This document shows, piece after piece, positions 35,398 through 44,275 of a stretch of 64,000 bases of DNA. The DNA comes from Clostridium_AM sp900759715 (GTDB lineage Bacteria; Bacillota; Clostridia; Clostridiales; Clostridiaceae), in the NCBI GenBank assembly GCA_900759715.1, contig CAAEXF010000109.1, positions 62,001-126,000 on the forward strand. Direction: 5' to 3'. The notes under the pieces were generated by a model, which had not been told where the DNA came from, made no database searches, and was given only the letters and a program-made list of their open reading frames with translations. Made by a program: the position numbers and the translations under genes. The stretch's first letter is position 1. Each line of letters opens with the position of its first letter.

Positions 35398-35868
35398 TTA
35401 CATATCTCCTTCCAATTCTATTATATTATCTAAATAGTTATTAAACTTTTTTAAAAAATTAGCTACAACTTCCTGCTCTTCTTTATCTATATCTTTAAAA
35501 AACTTATTATTTCTTTCTTCCCACTTCTTATGTTTTATTTCATGATCTTTATATAACATTTCCCCTAATTCTGTTAACTTAAAATATATTTCCTTATCAT
35601 TCTCAGGCTTCTTATACTTATCAATAAGCTTACTATTCAAAAGTTTTTTGGTAATCTTACTTATAGCACTTCTCGTCATATTCATGCTTTGAGATATTTT
35701 AGTAACGTTAGGATCTTTTATTTTTCCTATGCAATCTAAACAATGTATTTCTGAAATTCCATACTTTTCATATTCACCTTTAAAGGCTATCTTTCCTAGA
35801 GTTTCTTCCTTTTCATATATTTCTTTTAAACTCTCCATAATATTATTAATATTATCCACTTCAAACAC
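35398..35868 (-). CDS. MarR-family transcriptional regulator
   Basis: The product of up to 156 residues has a MarR winged helix: GISEIHCLDCIGKIKDPNVTKISQSMNMTRSAISKITKKLLNSKLIDKY. The longest frame starts at GTG 35868, but AGGAAG abuts that codon; GTG 35859 is nine bases after the same site and is the better start. It is the first gene of an operon with the cyclase. Direct GGAAACAAAAA repeats in its promoter suggest autoregulation. It probably senses a small phenolic or aryl ligand. Confidence 0.82.
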   Translation of the reverse strand: MFEVDNINNIMESLKEIYEKEETLGKIAFKGEYEKYGISEIHCLDCIGKIKDPNVTKISQSMNMTRSAISKITKKLLNSKLIDKYKKPENDKEIYFKLTELGEMLYKDHEIKHKKWEERNNKFFKDIDKEEQEVVANFLKKFNNYLDNIIELEGDM

Positions 35869-35875
35869 CTTCCTG

Positions 35876-35888
35876 TTGTTTTCAACAA
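35876..35888. promoter_or_regulatory. Short dyad before the MarR gene
   Basis: TTGTT TTC AACAA is a perfect 5-bp dyad in the 5' leader just before the ribosome site. It may be part of the MarR operator. Confidence 0.4.
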
Positions 35889-35903
35889 AACAATAATATC
35901 ATT

Positions 35904-35952
35904 TTTTTGTTTCCTTGGACATAATATTAATATATTTTTGTTTCCATGTCAA
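35904..35952 (-). promoter_or_regulatory. MarR operon promoter with direct operator repeats
   Basis: On the minus strand TTGACA, 17 bp and TAATAT form a strong promoter (35924-35952). GGAAACAAAAA occurs at 35935-35945 inside the spacer and again at 35904-35914, exactly 31 bp away, about three helical turns. This is the pattern expected of an autorepressor binding site. Confidence 0.65.
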
Positions 35953-36139
35953 CAATTTTTATGATACGATTCAACATGTCGCATTTTAAATATTTAAATA
36001 TCTTTTTTGAATATACTGAATCACTAAATTATTACGATGTTTTCAAAACTATACTTACATAAAAATTTACTTTATCATAATAATTGTACTAAAATGAATT
36101 TAATGTCAGAAAAGCAATAGTTACTTCGTATTAATTTAT

Positions 36140-36151
36140 GAGAAGCTTCTC
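36140..36151 (+). promoter_or_regulatory. Perfect palindrome before the sigma gene ribosome site
   Basis: GAGAAGCTTCTC lies two bases before AAAGGAGAGAG. The same element in degenerate form precedes the paralogous sigma gene at 21638. Confidence 0.5.
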
Positions 36152-36166
36152 AAAGGAGAGAGATAT

Positions 36167-36733
36167 ATGAATATAAATGAAACAAACTTTATAAATCAAC
36201 TACAAAATAAAAATGCAAAAGCATTAGATTTTGTAGTGGACAACTATAGTAATTTAGTTTTTAAAATTGTACGGAGCGTTTTAAATTCAAGTTTTCACGC
36301 TCAATATGTAGAAGAATGTGTAAATGATGTATTTTGGTCTGTATGGAATAACATTAAGAGCTTTGATGAAGAAAAAGGAGATTTTAAATATTGGATTGCA
36401 GCTGTAGCTAAATACAAAGCCATAGATTACCAAAGAAAGCTCTTTAATCAAAGTAATAATGTTGAATGTATAGATGATTACACATTACCAGACGAATTCA
36501 ATACAGAGAAAATAATAATATCGAAGGAGAATAAAGAAGAACTTTTAGAAGCAATAAACCATATGAAGGATGAAGACAAGGAAATATTTATAAGAAGATA
36601 TTTCTTATACGAAGGTGTAGATAATATAGCAGAAGCTTTTGGTGTAAATAGAAATCTTATAGATAAAAGACTTTCGAGAGGACGTAAATTTTTAAAGGAA
36701 AAGCTTACTCTTTTGAAGGGAGATGTAGTGTAA
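36167..36733 (+). CDS. ECF-family RNA polymerase sigma factor (pair 3)
   Basis: The 188-residue protein shows region 2 (YVEECVNDVFWSVWNNIKSF, YWIAAVAKYKAIDYQRK) and region 4 (DEDKEIFIRRYFLYEGVDNIAEAFGVNRNLIDKRLSRGRKFLKE). It is clearly paralogous to the factor at 21638. It starts at ATG 36167 after AAAGGAGAGAGATAT and ends by overlapping the anti-sigma gene by one base (TAATG). Confidence 0.92.
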   Translation: MNINETNFINQLQNKNAKALDFVVDNYSNLVFKIVRSVLNSSFHAQYVEECVNDVFWSVWNNIKSFDEEKGDFKYWIAAVAKYKAIDYQRKLFNQSNNVECIDDYTLPDEFNTEKIIISKENKEELLEAINHMKDEDKEIFIRRYFLYEGVDNIAEAFGVNRNLIDKRLSRGRKFLKEKLTLLKGDVV

Positions 36734-38169
36734 TGAATAATAAGAATTTTAATTTAGAAGAAAAAGATATATACAAGTTATTTAATCACATAAAACTTGA
36801 AGAAAGTGAGTTTAATGATATGAATGAAGAGGTAGACGACATGCAAAAGGAAAAAATAAAGAAAAATTTAAATAAAAAAATAAAAAACAAAAATAATCTT
36901 AAAATGTTTAAAAGAGGCTCTGTAGCAGCTGCTGCAGCTTTAGTCAGCATTATAGCTATAGGAACAGTTTCTCCAGCTTTAGCTCAGAATATTCCAGTTT
37001 TAAATTCTATAACACAAACCCTTAATGATAAGCTTGGCTTAAATGGAAATTATGTTAAGCACTCTCAAATGATAAATAAGAGTGTTTCTGATAAAGGTAT
37101 AACTGTTACTATAAATGAGGTTTTAGCAGATGACTCAAAATTAATTGTAGGCTATACAGTAAAGAGTGATAAGGAACTCAAAGAATTTCATGGTATAAAT
37201 TTATCTAGATTTTTAAAAGTAAATGGAAAACAAGATGGTGGACATGGCTCTGCCTATGGAGAAAATATTGATGCCTATACTTATGTAGGTAATGAAGAAT
37301 ATCATACTAGTTTGCTAAAAACATCTGATAAATTTAATATCGACTTAAATATTGATGAAATAATGGACATAAAAGGTAGCTGGAAATTTGCCTTCAGCGT
37401 GTCAAAAGAAGAATTAACTAAAAATAGTAAGGTATTTAAACCAGGTAATAAAATCGATTTTCCAGATAGTAATGTAACTATAGATAAGGTAGTTTTATCT
37501 CCTATAGATACTTCTATTTTCTTAAGTGGAAAGGATAAATATAAAAAGAAGCCAAATGGAGGTTCGATGTTTGACTATGATTATTGGATTGCTTTTGATG
37601 ATAGAGGGGTAGAGCTCATACCTAAAAGTATTGGTGGTGGAAGTCATGATACTAATACGGGAATTTTCCAAAGTGAAATGCAGTATGATAAGGCTAAAAA
37701 TGTTCCAAAATATTTAACTATTGTTCCTTGTAAAATCATTCCTTCAGGAGGTGGTAGTGTAAGTGTAGATAAGGACGGAAAAGAAACTTATACTGCTATA
37801 AAAGGAAAGAAGCCTGTAGAAGTAAGTCAAGTTATGGATGGAGTTTATCCAAAGGAGCTTCCTCAAGGCAGTATGGGAAAAATTATAATAAATGATGTAA
37901 AAAATGAAAAAGATAAAACTATAGTTAAATTTACAGCCGTTGGTAAAGCACCTTATTTTCAAGCAACAGAGCTTCATATAAATGATAATAAAGGAGAATT
38001 CGTTAAGCCTAAAAGTTATAATCTGCATAGGAATGAACAAAAACCTAATGAATTTACACTAGAGCTTCCATTGTTAGATTCAAGTAAAAAATATACTATA
38101 TATACTAATGACTTAAGTAATGTTGAGTTTAGAGAAGACTTGAAATTTAGAATTGAGCTTAACCAATAG
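36733..38169 (+). CDS. DUF4179-domain membrane anti-sigma factor (pair 3)
   Basis: The 478-residue protein has a cytoplasmic N-terminus, a transmembrane helix at about 62-79 and an extracellular DUF4179 region (QNIPVLNSITQTLNDKLGLNG, then DKGITVTINEVLADDSKLIVGY). A glycine- and serine-rich loop, IPSGGGSVSV, lies near 336. It is the longest of the three DUF4179 paralogues in the window. It ends just before a strong terminator. Its ligand is not known. Confidence 0.85.
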   Translation: MNNKNFNLEEKDIYKLFNHIKLEESEFNDMNEEVDDMQKEKIKKNLNKKIKNKNNLKMFKRGSVAAAAALVSIIAIGTVSPALAQNIPVLNSITQTLNDKLGLNGNYVKHSQMINKSVSDKGITVTINEVLADDSKLIVGYTVKSDKELKEFHGINLSRFLKVNGKQDGGHGSAYGENIDAYTYVGNEEYHTSLLKTSDKFNIDLNIDEIMDIKGSWKFAFSVSKEELTKNSKVFKPGNKIDFPDSNVTIDKVVLSPIDTSIFLSGKDKYKKKPNGGSMFDYDYWIAFDDRGVELIPKSIGGGSHDTNTGIFQSEMQYDKAKNVPKYLTIVPCKIIPSGGGSVSVDKDGKETYTAIKGKKPVEVSQVMDGVYPKELPQGSMGKIIINDVKNEKDKTIVKFTAVGKAPYFQATELHINDNKGEFVKPKSYNLHRNEQKPNEFTLELPLLDSSKKYTIYTNDLSNVEFREDLKFRIELNQ

Positions 38170-38204
38170 ATATGCAATAGCAATACATTACATTGACTGT
38201 ATTC

Positions 38205-38239
38205 CAATTTTTGCAAGGGGAATCCCCTTGCAGAAATTG
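38205..38239. terminator. Terminator between pair 3 and the gene at 38257
   Basis: CAATTTTTGCAAGGGG pairs with CCCCTTGCAGAAATTG with one mismatch and the loop AAT. It lies between convergent genes and can serve both strands. Confidence 0.75.
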
Positions 38240-38256
38240 AAGAATCCAATAAATTT

Positions 38257-38880
38257 TTACTCATGTCTTACTTTAAATACTTCACCAACACCTACAATGC
38301 TTATATTTAATATATTAGTTAATTGTTTGAGACTTCTAAGATTATTTATATACTTAATATTATTCTTACTAACTAACTTTTCAATCATTTCTACTATATC
38401 TTTTTTTTGGCTAGTATTCAGAATAAGATTCTTATTTAGACATTCTCTATTAATATAGGTTAAAGTAGTCCATATCTGCTCCTCTGAAATACTATTTATG
38501 TTCATTAAAACCCACGTAAAATCTTTTCTTCTAGTATTTTCAGGGTATGCCGCCTTAAAAAACTCTATAAAGTTATTTACTGGCTTTGGATCTTTTTCTT
38601 TAACATACTTTCCAAGCTGTGATTTTAGGTTATTCTTCAAGTACATCAGTGTATTTGGCTTTACTGAATTCTTTAACCCCTCTATGTGCTCATAGATATA
38701 ATTATATGTATCTTTAATTTGTTCCTCATTTACGTTTTCCTTTTTAAGCACCTTTGTTATATCAATATACTCTAGAATGTTCTTCTTACAATTGAGTTCC
38801 TTATTATATAGCCTTTCCCAAGTTTCATGTGCAGTTAATTTTTGAAATTCGATGTTATTTAATAATATTTCCTTATCCAT
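38257..38880 (-). CDS. Uncharacterised helical protein
   Basis: The 207-residue protein is not recognised. It is largely alpha-helical, lysine- and asparagine-rich, with no membrane segment or signal peptide. It includes TAHETWERLYNKEL near 16 and NTRRKDFTWVLMNINSI near 119. It starts at ATG 38880 after AAGGAGAATAT, so translation is likely. It lies between anti-sigma pair 3 and an MFS pump, without an evident operon partner. Confidence 0.6.
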   Translation of the reverse strand: MDKEILLNNIEFQKLTAHETWERLYNKELNCKKNILEYIDITKVLKKENVNEEQIKDTYNYIYEHIEGLKNSVKPNTLMYLKNNLKSQLGKYVKEKDPKPVNNFIEFFKAAYPENTRRKDFTWVLMNINSISEEQIWTTLTYINRECLNKNLILNTSQKKDIVEMIEKLVSKNNIKYINNLRSLKQLTNILNISIVGVGEVFKVRHE

Positions 38881-38952
38881 ATATTCTCCTTACTATTTTA
38901 AAATTTCTTAGTTCCTATATTGTATCATAAGCTTTATAAATTGTTTACTGAA

Positions 38953-38982
38953 AAAGAAGCAGTCAATTTATGCTGCTTCTTT
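38953..38982 (-). terminator. Terminator after the MFS gene at 39000
   Basis: AAAGAAGCAG pairs with CTGCTTCTTT around a ten-base loop. On the minus strand it is followed by TTCAG, a weak T run. Confidence 0.6.
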
Positions 38983-38999
38983 CTTTAATAGATATCAAA

Positions 39000-40235
39000 C
39001 TATGCTTCAGTTTTTGTAACTGACTTACCAGCCTCAATTAATGCTTTATTACCTATTAAGAAAAAGCTCTGAATAAACATCAGGATACCGGTTATAATAA
39101 GCAGCCATTCTATTTTTATGATATCAGATAGTGGTCCAAATATAAGCATTCCCATCGGCATCATAACACTTGATATCATAGCCAGAACGCCAAATACTCT
39201 ACCCAGAAAATCTCCCTCTACCTTCTCCTGTAATAAAACTGTAGATGGTGTATTAAAGATTGGCATAGCAATTCCAATTAAAATCATGAAAGTTAGGTAT
39301 ACCCAAAATATAGGAATAACTCCAAGTGCAAAGGTACTTATCCCAGTAATAAGGCATGACATTGTCATTGTATGAATTTTATTTTTAAAACCGCCCCAGT
39401 AAGCCATGATTATACCACCTACCATCATACCTGCAGAAAAAGTAATTTCAACTGCCGTAAGACGCCAAACATCATTTCCAAAAGTACGTGAAACTTGCAG
39501 CGGTGTCAAAAATGCAGCAGGTGACACAAGTACAAAGAAAAATGCACAAAATATAAAGAACTTTTTAACATATTCATGGTTTTTGATATAATTAAACCCC
39601 TCAGCCATGTCACTAAAGTAGCCAGTTGCTTGCTTCTCCATAGCTTTTGCATGAACAGGAACATGTAAAAATAAAAGTAATGTCGAAACCCCTATAGCTG
39701 CTGTAACAACATCTATAAAAAATATTGCTTCTATAGATGCCATGGTTAAAAGTGCGCCACTAAGCATAGGCGATATAAGCATAACTAATGATTGTATGCT
39801 GCCATTTGTTGCATTCACCTTTGTAAGTTTATCCTCAGGTACGATTTGTGGAATAAAGGCTCCAACAGCTGGGATTTGGATTGCTGTACCTAACGCACGT
39901 ATAGCAGAAACCACAAACAGAAGCCATGTGTATTTATGTCCCGTAAGAAATAGTATAGCTAAAACAAGGGTTGCTGCTGCAATCATAGAATCTGACAACA
40001 TGATCAGTATCTTTCGATTATAACGATCAGCCCACACTCCTGCAAAAGGAGAAAGAAAAAATGTAGGTAGAAAGCCGCAAATAATTGATATGGTCATCAT
40101 TACACCGGATTGAGTTTTTAACGTAATATACCAGGTAATTGCATACTGAACCAGCGAAGACCCAAATAGAGATATGGTCTGGCTGGTCAAAAATAATATT
40201 ATGTCTCTTTTCCAATTTCTATTCATATTTGTCAT
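39000..40235 (-). CDS. MFS efflux transporter, Mef/DHA3-like
   Basis: The 411-residue protein has twelve transmembrane segments and the MFS_3 pattern of macrolide-type exporters: LFLTSQTISLFGSSLVQYAITWYI, FAGVWADRYNRK (motif A near 66), and a second half starting near 225. It starts at ATG 40235 after AGGAGTATAT. Members export macrolides or other drugs; the substrate here is unproven. No leader peptide is evident in its 200-bp upstream gap. Confidence 0.82.
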   Translation of the reverse strand: MTNMNRNWKRDIILFLTSQTISLFGSSLVQYAITWYITLKTQSGVMMTISIICGFLPTFFLSPFAGVWADRYNRKILIMLSDSMIAAATLVLAILFLTGHKYTWLLFVVSAIRALGTAIQIPAVGAFIPQIVPEDKLTKVNATNGSIQSLVMLISPMLSGALLTMASIEAIFFIDVVTAAIGVSTLLLFLHVPVHAKAMEKQATGYFSDMAEGFNYIKNHEYVKKFFIFCAFFFVLVSPAAFLTPLQVSRTFGNDVWRLTAVEITFSAGMMVGGIIMAYWGGFKNKIHTMTMSCLITGISTFALGVIPIFWVYLTFMILIGIAMPIFNTPSTVLLQEKVEGDFLGRVFGVLAMISSVMMPMGMLIFGPLSDIIKIEWLLIITGILMFIQSFFLIGNKALIEAGKSVTKTEA

Positions 40236-40475
40236 ATATACTCCTATTGTTTTTAATAAGTTTACTTATAATCAATTCTTAATTCAATCAACTATGGTTA
40301 ACTTGAAATTATATTACCATAATATTGAATCTGAAGAAAGATAAAAATTTCTTTAACTGGTAGACATTATACTCATTTTTCAAAGATAATTTATTTAATA
40401 GTAAATGTAACACAAAGTCTTAATAATGCATAAGCTATATAGAATGTGTATTTAATTAGGAGTGGAGGAATAAAA

Positions 40476-40967
40476 GTGGAAAAATTTCTAACTTTTCATG
40501 GCATCATTACTATGATTAGCGATTTTTCAATAGCGACAAATGAAGAAAACCCGGGATGTTATAAATTAATGTCTGTAGAAGACGGATCTGGAAATACAGT
40601 GAATTTTGTGGTGGCACCAAATACTTACTTTGTAGACCATGTAACGATGGAAGTAGGCGATATGGTAACAGGATTTTATGATGCAAATGCACCTGTTCCT
40701 CTCATTTTTCCACCACAATATAGAGCAATTGTTATGGCAAAAGATACACAATATCAAAATGTAAAAGTAGACTATTTTAACAGTCAGTTAGTGAGCAGCG
40801 ATAACCAATTAAAATTGAATATTGGACCATCAACACTGATATTACTGGAGAATGATCAAGCTTTTACCCAAAACCCTGCAAACCGAAATCTAATTGTTAT
40901 CTATGGCCCTACTACAAGGAGTATACCAGCCCAAACCACACCATATGAAATTATTGTTATGTGTTAA
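40476..40967 (+). CDS. Conserved hypothetical protein with an OB-like beta-rich fold
   Basis: The product is about 163 residues. I chose GTG 40476 (VEKFLTFHGIITMI), seven bases after GTGGAGG; the longer in-frame start at 40446 contains this ribosome site in its own sequence. The N-terminal half (GIITMISDF, ENPGCYKLM, FVVAPNTYFVDHVTMEVGDMV) has the strand pattern of OB-fold proteins. I do not recognise a specific function. A terminator follows at once. Confidence 0.65.
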   Translation: MEKFLTFHGIITMISDFSIATNEENPGCYKLMSVEDGSGNTVNFVVAPNTYFVDHVTMEVGDMVTGFYDANAPVPLIFPPQYRAIVMAKDTQYQNVKVDYFNSQLVSSDNQLKLNIGPSTLILLENDQAFTQNPANRNLIVIYGPTTRSIPAQTTPYEIIVMC

Positions 40968-40997
40968 ATATTAGGAAGATTAAAATTCCCTTCAAAG

Positions 40998-41035
40998 AAT
41001 AACCTGCTAATTATATTTCCAATTAGCAGGTTATT
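40998..41035. terminator. Terminator after the hypothetical gene at 40476
   Basis: AATAACCTGCTAATT pairs with AATTAGCAGGTTATT around eight bases, followed on the plus strand by TTCATT. It lies between convergent genes. Confidence 0.8.
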
Positions 41036-41090
41036 TTCATTATTAATTGTACTTCATACATTTCAAAAACTAGCTCTATATATCTTATTA

Positions 41091-41651
41091 TCATGATTTC
41101 AACAGAATTGTTGACTTTCTAAATAAAAAGGCAATTAATAGTTCTACTATTACATTAATAAATGCAAAAATTATCATTGCACTTCTAAATTGCAGACTAA
41201 GATCTAAGGAAAATGGTATATAAAATATAGAAATAATGGATACCACTAGAAAAGCTATCCATCGATTTTTAGCACTATCTTTTAATTCCTGCAGTCCCCT
41301 CTCCAAACACAACAAATATATTCCTTTACATATTATATATATTAAATAAATATTTATAATTGAAATTACTGAGCTTAGTGCCATCAGCCAAAAATTCGGC
41401 GTAACAAACTGTCCTGATAACAAATTATCATTGCTTACATGAATTACATCTTTTACAGTAAGGATAGTTAATATAATTGAGGGCATCTTACCTTTCTCAT
41501 AGATTTTGTGCTGCACCTGAAGTTCATTTAAAGCTGAGTAAATTAATATATATCCTATAAAATTAGGTAAAATGTTTATTGATCCAAGATTTATATCAAA
41601 AATTATAAAAATCATAGCCCAAAATAATTTATTATAGCTTTTAGCATACAT
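41091..41651 (-). CDS. Small integral membrane protein
   Basis: The 186-residue protein has about five hydrophobic segments. The phrase LGSINILPNFIGYILIY near 22 occurs in an uncharacterised clostridial membrane family. It follows the gene at 41657 by five bases, so both form an operon. It starts at ATG 41651 after GGAGGTAGAGTGTATG. Confidence 0.65.
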   Translation of the reverse strand: MYAKSYNKLFWAMIFIIFDINLGSINILPNFIGYILIYSALNELQVQHKIYEKGKMPSIILTILTVKDVIHVSNDNLLSGQFVTPNFWLMALSSVISIINIYLIYIICKGIYLLCLERGLQELKDSAKNRWIAFLVVSIISIFYIPFSLDLSLQFRSAMIIFAFINVIVELLIAFLFRKSTILLKS

Positions 41652-41656
41652 ACACT

Positions 41657-42481
41657 CTACCTCCTATCACTTCTAAGTGATTGAATATCATATTTACCTG
41701 GAGACTGAAGCCAATAATTCATAAAGCACAGACTATGTCCCTTAGTTCCATCGGCATCTTCGGTAAGAATATCTAAAGTAATGTTATATGTATTATTTCT
41801 TCTAATGTCATTCTTATTAAATTTGAATTCATAACTAACTTCTAAGTTATCCCCTGCTTTCAATTCTAAAGGAAATTTAATATCCTTTAATGGTTTCCCA
41901 TTAACTTTAATTAATACTACATCTCCAATAATATCAGGAAATTTTGTGTATAAACCTGTAACCTTTGTATCCTTAGTTGCTCTATGTGTAGAAGAACCGG
42001 TGTTATCACTGCTTGAAGTAGCATTTGCCATAGTTAAAGTTGGACTATTTGTGTTATCCCCATGCAGATATATCCTGCCTATATCTTCGTTAATAATTTT
42101 TCCATTTGTAAAAGTAATTTTAGCCTTTGTAATAACCTTATTTTTAATATTATCAGGAACTTTATTTTGATCCACATCATAAAAATTTACAGATATGCAT
42201 TTAAGCTTATAGTAACGATTATCGCTATTTCTATCGCTGTCAGTGAAGCTTATATAATCTTGTCCTATTTCAGGAAATTCAATATTTTGAACCTGTTCCT
42301 GTGAATTAATATTTTGAATATAATAAAACTGAATGTTATTCATACCACTTTGAACATCATAATAATGCTTGATAAATATTGGCTCCTTAAGAATATGCCT
42401 CTCATAAATATAAATGTTTCCCACCCAAGAAAGCATCAAAAATACTAATCCAAAGATTACAAACTTTTTGTTCAAATTCAT
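41657..42481 (-). CDS. Membrane-anchored extracytoplasmic protein of unknown function
   Basis: The protein of about 274 residues has one N-terminal hydrophobic segment (5-23) and a long extracellular region with a serine/threonine/asparagine-rich stretch near 165-185 (ANATSSSDNTGSSTHRA). I chose ATG 42481 (MNLNKKF) after GAGGAATTAAT. It is operonic with the membrane protein at 41091 and divergent from sigma pair 4. It may sense or bind something at the envelope; no domain is recognised. Confidence 0.6.
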   Translation of the reverse strand: MNLNKKFVIFGLVFLMLSWVGNIYIYERHILKEPIFIKHYYDVQSGMNNIQFYYIQNINSQEQVQNIEFPEIGQDYISFTDSDRNSDNRYYKLKCISVNFYDVDQNKVPDNIKNKVITKAKITFTNGKIINEDIGRIYLHGDNTNSPTLTMANATSSSDNTGSSTHRATKDTKVTGLYTKFPDIIGDVVLIKVNGKPLKDIKFPLELKAGDNLEVSYEFKFNKNDIRRNNTYNITLDILTEDADGTKGHSLCFMNYWLQSPGKYDIQSLRSDRR

Positions 42482-42658
42482 ATTAATTCCTCTCAATAAT
42501 CAACTCTATTCCCTATATTATGCAATATATTTTGATAAAAGTACATCATGCTTATTCGGGCTACAGATAATTCTGTTTATGCAATTTAAATATCTTGATA
42601 AAATGAATTTATTAGTAATCACTAGCAATTATGCTATTTCTTATATTAAAAAATCTTT

Positions 42659-42684
42659 TGAACCTTTTTTGTATTTGATGTCTC
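42659..42684 (+). promoter_or_regulatory. ECF-type promoter of sigma pair 4
   Basis: TGAACC is separated from GTCT by a spacer that gives AAC-N16-GTC, the ECF consensus layout. The spacing and its position 38 bp upstream of the start suggest autoregulation by the sigma factor. Confidence 0.55.
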
Positions 42685-42721
42685 TTATATAATAGGTGCA
42701 CCTAAAAAAGGAGGTAATGAC

Positions 42722-43333
42722 GTGGATGAGATTAGCTTGGTACAGCGCTGTAAAGAAGGCGATATGGATGCCTTTAACGATTTATTTAAAAAATATAATA
42801 AACAGGCCCTTAGAACAGTGTATCTTATAAGTGGACGAAATGATATAGCAGAAGATGTGGTACAAGAAGCCTTTATTAAATGCTATAGCGAAATAAAAAG
42901 CTTAAAAAATCCTAAAACATTTCAAGCCTGGTTTTATCGTCTACTTACAAGAATAGTATGGCGCTACTGTTCAAAAGAAAAAAATCATTTGTCCATAGAA
43001 ATTATTAATGATAATAAGGATACAATTGCGGATAGTTTAGTGTTATCTGATATAGCAGAAAGAGACGAACTTAGAAAATTTGTGAATGAAGCTATCAACA
43101 AACTGAGTTTGCCTTTAAAAACAACTGTAATTCTCTACTATTATAATGAACTATCCATCAAAGAGATATCAAAAATCTTAGGTTGCTTTCAAGGCACGGT
43201 TAAATCAAGACTTTGTAATGCTAGAAAACTGCTTGAAAAAGAATTACGTAGTAAAAAATTTGAATGCTACTCTTTTGCTGATAACTCTATTAGGAAGGAG
43301 CAAGATAAAAATGTCAAACCAACAACAATTTAA
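42722..43333 (+). CDS. ECF-family RNA polymerase sigma factor (pair 4)
   Basis: The 203-residue protein has region 2 (RCKEGDMDAFNDLFKKYNKQALRTVYLI, AEDVVQEAFIKCYSEIKSL, FQAWFYRLLTRIVWRY) and region 4 (TTVILYYYNELSIKEISKILGCFQGTVKSRLCNARKLLEKEL). The start codon is GTG at 42722 after AAAGGAGGTAATGAC. It overlaps the anti-sigma gene by 23 bp. It belongs to the SigW/SigM-like subgroup. Confidence 0.92.
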   Translation: MDEISLVQRCKEGDMDAFNDLFKKYNKQALRTVYLISGRNDIAEDVVQEAFIKCYSEIKSLKNPKTFQAWFYRLLTRIVWRYCSKEKNHLSIEIINDNKDTIADSLVLSDIAERDELRKFVNEAINKLSLPLKTTVILYYYNELSIKEISKILGCFQGTVKSRLCNARKLLEKELRSKKFECYSFADNSIRKEQDKNVKPTTI

Positions 43334-44189
43334 AGATATAGTAAAAGCAGCTTTGCTTGATAAGGCTGAAGAAGTCTCTCCATCGTGTAACATGTTTGAA
43401 AATATTAAATATGAAATTCAATCGAATAGGAGTGAAAAAAGATTTATGTTAAAAGAAAAGTTTTTACCGTTAAACTTAAATATAAAAAAATCTATTGTTG
43501 CTGCATCATGCGGTATATTTATAATTGCGGGATCAGTTCTTACATTTTCACCTAACATTAGGGCTTCAGCTCTTCAAGCCATAGATAAACATGTTAATGG
43601 TTATACAAGTATAAGGAATTACGATAAAGCACCATCAAAAGATGCACTAAAAAAAGATTTAGGATACGAAATAAAAATGCCAGCTTCCCTTCCAGGAGGA
43701 TATAAATTAGTTGATAGTGATATATATGGTCATATTGATGGCTCAGCACCACCAGAAAAGCAATATGATAAGAAGGGAGCATGTGCAACATATTCAAAAG
43801 ATATGTTAAGAAAAGAAGCCATATCATTGGATGCTTTTAAAGCGGGAGCAGAAGAAGATTTACCAATATTTAAAAATTCTAAAACAGTAACTATTGGAAC
43901 TACTACTGCTTACTGGACAGAATATACAGTGCATATATTACCTAATGATATGTTTGATAAAATGTCACAACAGCAAAAGGATGAACTTAATAAAGCTTCT
44001 GAAAATGGAAAAGAACTTTTAGTTATGGTTGGAAGTAATAAGGGCAAAAAGCTTAATGAGCAATTTAAAACTGCACATTCATTGAGATGGACAGATAACG
44101 GGGTAAATTATAAACTTGCTGATCAAAATAATAAATTGACTTTTGAGCAAATGTCAAAAATGACTGAGAGTATAATAAACTCAAAATAA
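43311..44189 (+). CDS. Membrane anti-sigma factor with DUF4367-like domain (pair 4)
   Basis: The protein of about 292 residues has a cytoplasmic N-terminal segment, a transmembrane helix at about 61-79, and an extracellular domain resembling DUF4367: GYEIKMPASLPGGYKLVD near 116, TTAYWTEYTVHI, and the end SLRWTDNGVNYKLADQN. I chose ATG 43311 (MSNQQQF) after AGGAAGGAGCAAGATAAAA. It should inhibit the sigma factor of pair 4. Confidence 0.85.
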   Translation: MSNQQQFKDIVKAALLDKAEEVSPSCNMFENIKYEIQSNRSEKRFMLKEKFLPLNLNIKKSIVAASCGIFIIAGSVLTFSPNIRASALQAIDKHVNGYTSIRNYDKAPSKDALKKDLGYEIKMPASLPGGYKLVDSDIYGHIDGSAPPEKQYDKKGACATYSKDMLRKEAISLDAFKAGAEEDLPIFKNSKTVTIGTTTAYWTEYTVHILPNDMFDKMSQQQKDELNKASENGKELLVMVGSNKGKKLNEQFKTAHSLRWTDNGVNYKLADQNNKLTFEQMSKMTESIINSK

Positions 44190-44240
44190 CCTGATGTGAA
44201 AAGAAACTTAATAACTTTATTGAAACAAATTAACAACAAA

Positions 44241-44268
44241 GGCTGCGTATTTAATTTTATACGCAGCC
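44241..44268. terminator. Terminator between anti-sigma pair 4 and serS
   Basis: GGCTGCGTAT pairs perfectly with ATACGCAGCC around an eight-base loop. It lies between convergent genes and serves both. Confidence 0.8.
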
Positions 44269-44275
44269 CCTATTA

